The notes below the pieces were generated by a model, which ran no database searches, was not told the DNA's origin, and saw nothing but the letters and a program-made list of their open reading frames with translations. From Pseudideonella sakaiensis (GTDB taxonomy: Bacteria > Pseudomonadota > Gammaproteobacteria > Burkholderiales > Burkholderiaceae_C), in the NCBI RefSeq assembly GCF_001293525.1, contig NZ_BBYR01000036.1:1-64000 (forward strand): a stretch of 64,000 nucleotides of DNA, written 5' to 3'. A program made the position numbers and the translations under genes. This document shows positions 63,702 through 64,000 of this stretch, in pieces (the stretch's first letter is position 1; each line of letters begins with the position of its first letter).

Positions 63702-64000
63702 ATGCCGCCGCCCCGCATCCTGCTGCTCGAGGACGAGCCCGCCATCGCCGACACCCTCGTCTACGCGCTGCGCAGCGAGGGCTACGCGGTCGAGCACGTG
63801 CGCCTGGTCGCCGAGGCGCGGGCCGCACTCGCGGGCCCGGACGGGCCGGCGCTGGCGATCCTCGACATCGGCCTGCCCGACGGCAGCGGCTTCGACGTCT
63901 GCCGCGAGCTGCGGCGGCGCAGCGAGCTGCCGGTCCTCTTCCTCACCGCCCGGCACGAGGAGATCGACCGCGTGCTCGGCCTCGAACTGGGCGCCGACGA
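63702..64000 (+). CDS. creB: CreB-like response regulator (N-terminal part)
   Basis: An OmpR-family response regulator cut by the end of the window; about 99 residues of the receiver are seen. ILLLEDEPAIADTLVYALRSEGYAVEHV gives the acidic pocket, LAILDIGLPDGSGFDVCREL the acceptor Asp, and LPVLFLTARHEEIDRVLGLELGADD the switch Thr and following helix. The IADTLVYALxxEGY, DIGLPDGSGF and LFLTARxEEIDRxLGLE wording is that of CreB, which with CreC responds to carbon source. A creC gene would be expected just downstream. Start at ATG 63702. Confidence 0.85.
   Translation, partial: MPPPRILLLEDEPAIADTLVYALRSEGYAVEHVRLVAEARAALAGPDGPALAILDIGLPDGSGFDVCRELRRRSELPVLFLTARHEEIDRVLGLELGAD

Overview
This is about 64 kb of very GC-rich (roughly 70-75% by eye) chromosomal DNA from a betaproteobacterium. 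The best fit is Burkholderiales of the Rubrivivax/Leptothrix/Roseateles type. The grounds are protein-level resemblance, the his operon arrangement, a BolA/ABC-2 transporter neighbourhood, a GTP-type PEP carboxykinase and TRAP transporters. Genes are tightly packed and often overlap by 1-4 bases. I saw no rRNA, tRNA, IS element, prophage or CRISPR. All identifications come from reading motifs; no database search was run.

Layout. (1) 1-724: the end of an unknown gene and a small secreted DUF4124-like protein. (2) 781-8976, minus strand: bolA, then hisG-hisD-hisC-hisB-hisH-hisA-hisF, coupled by overlap to rsmD and followed by coaD and a 2[4Fe-4S] ferredoxin. hisI, hisE and murA, which I would expect nearby, are absent. 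(3) 9023-10964: an ABC-2 exporter whose ATPase and permease genes are separated by a 61-codon ORF made of three 60-bp repeats. (4) 11117-13359: TetR regulator, TPR protein, SDR dehydrogenase. (5) 13382-20129: recG, a hybrid histidine kinase, and the queuosine genes queA and tgt. (6) 20146-25007: a fused MFS transporter/lysophospholipid acyltransferase, a DUF2145 pair, a YiaA/B membrane protein and a divergent HTH regulator. (7) 25101-33070: two TonB-dependent receptors flanking a secreted S9 prolyl-oligopeptidase, probably a peptide-acquisition locus. (8) 33409-37585: rlmJ, then a LysR regulator divergent from a quinone-oxidoreductase-like MDR enzyme and an Old Yellow Enzyme. (9) 37678-49197: a giant DUF748/AsmA-like protein, cysQ, a MOSC protein, an esterase-like lipoprotein, another lipoprotein, a hybrid kinase divergent from a lone receiver, and a Sel1-repeat protein. 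(10) 49205-55426: a metallo-beta-lactamase-fold lipoprotein divergent from a LacI-family regulator with two matching operators, then pckG and a small gene behind a palindromic promoter. (11) 55766-59306: cytochrome b561, three consecutive YceI proteins and an MBL-fold hydrolase. (12) 59546-63530: a TakP-like TRAP transporter whose large permease carries a long Pro/Gly repeat insert. (13) 63702-end: a CreB-like response regulator cut by the window edge.

Two themes stand out. First, tandem repeats sit in or between genes: in rsmD, across hisB/hisH, between the ABC genes, in the DUF748 gene, after cysQ and in dctM. At two gene junctions the repeated unit itself contains a Shine-Dalgarno-like sequence, and in one of them also a start codon. 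Second, at least six genes have a -10-like hexamer (TAGAAT, TACAAT, GACAAT, CAGAAT) only 6-10 bases before the start codon, which suggests leaderless or nearly leaderless transcripts.
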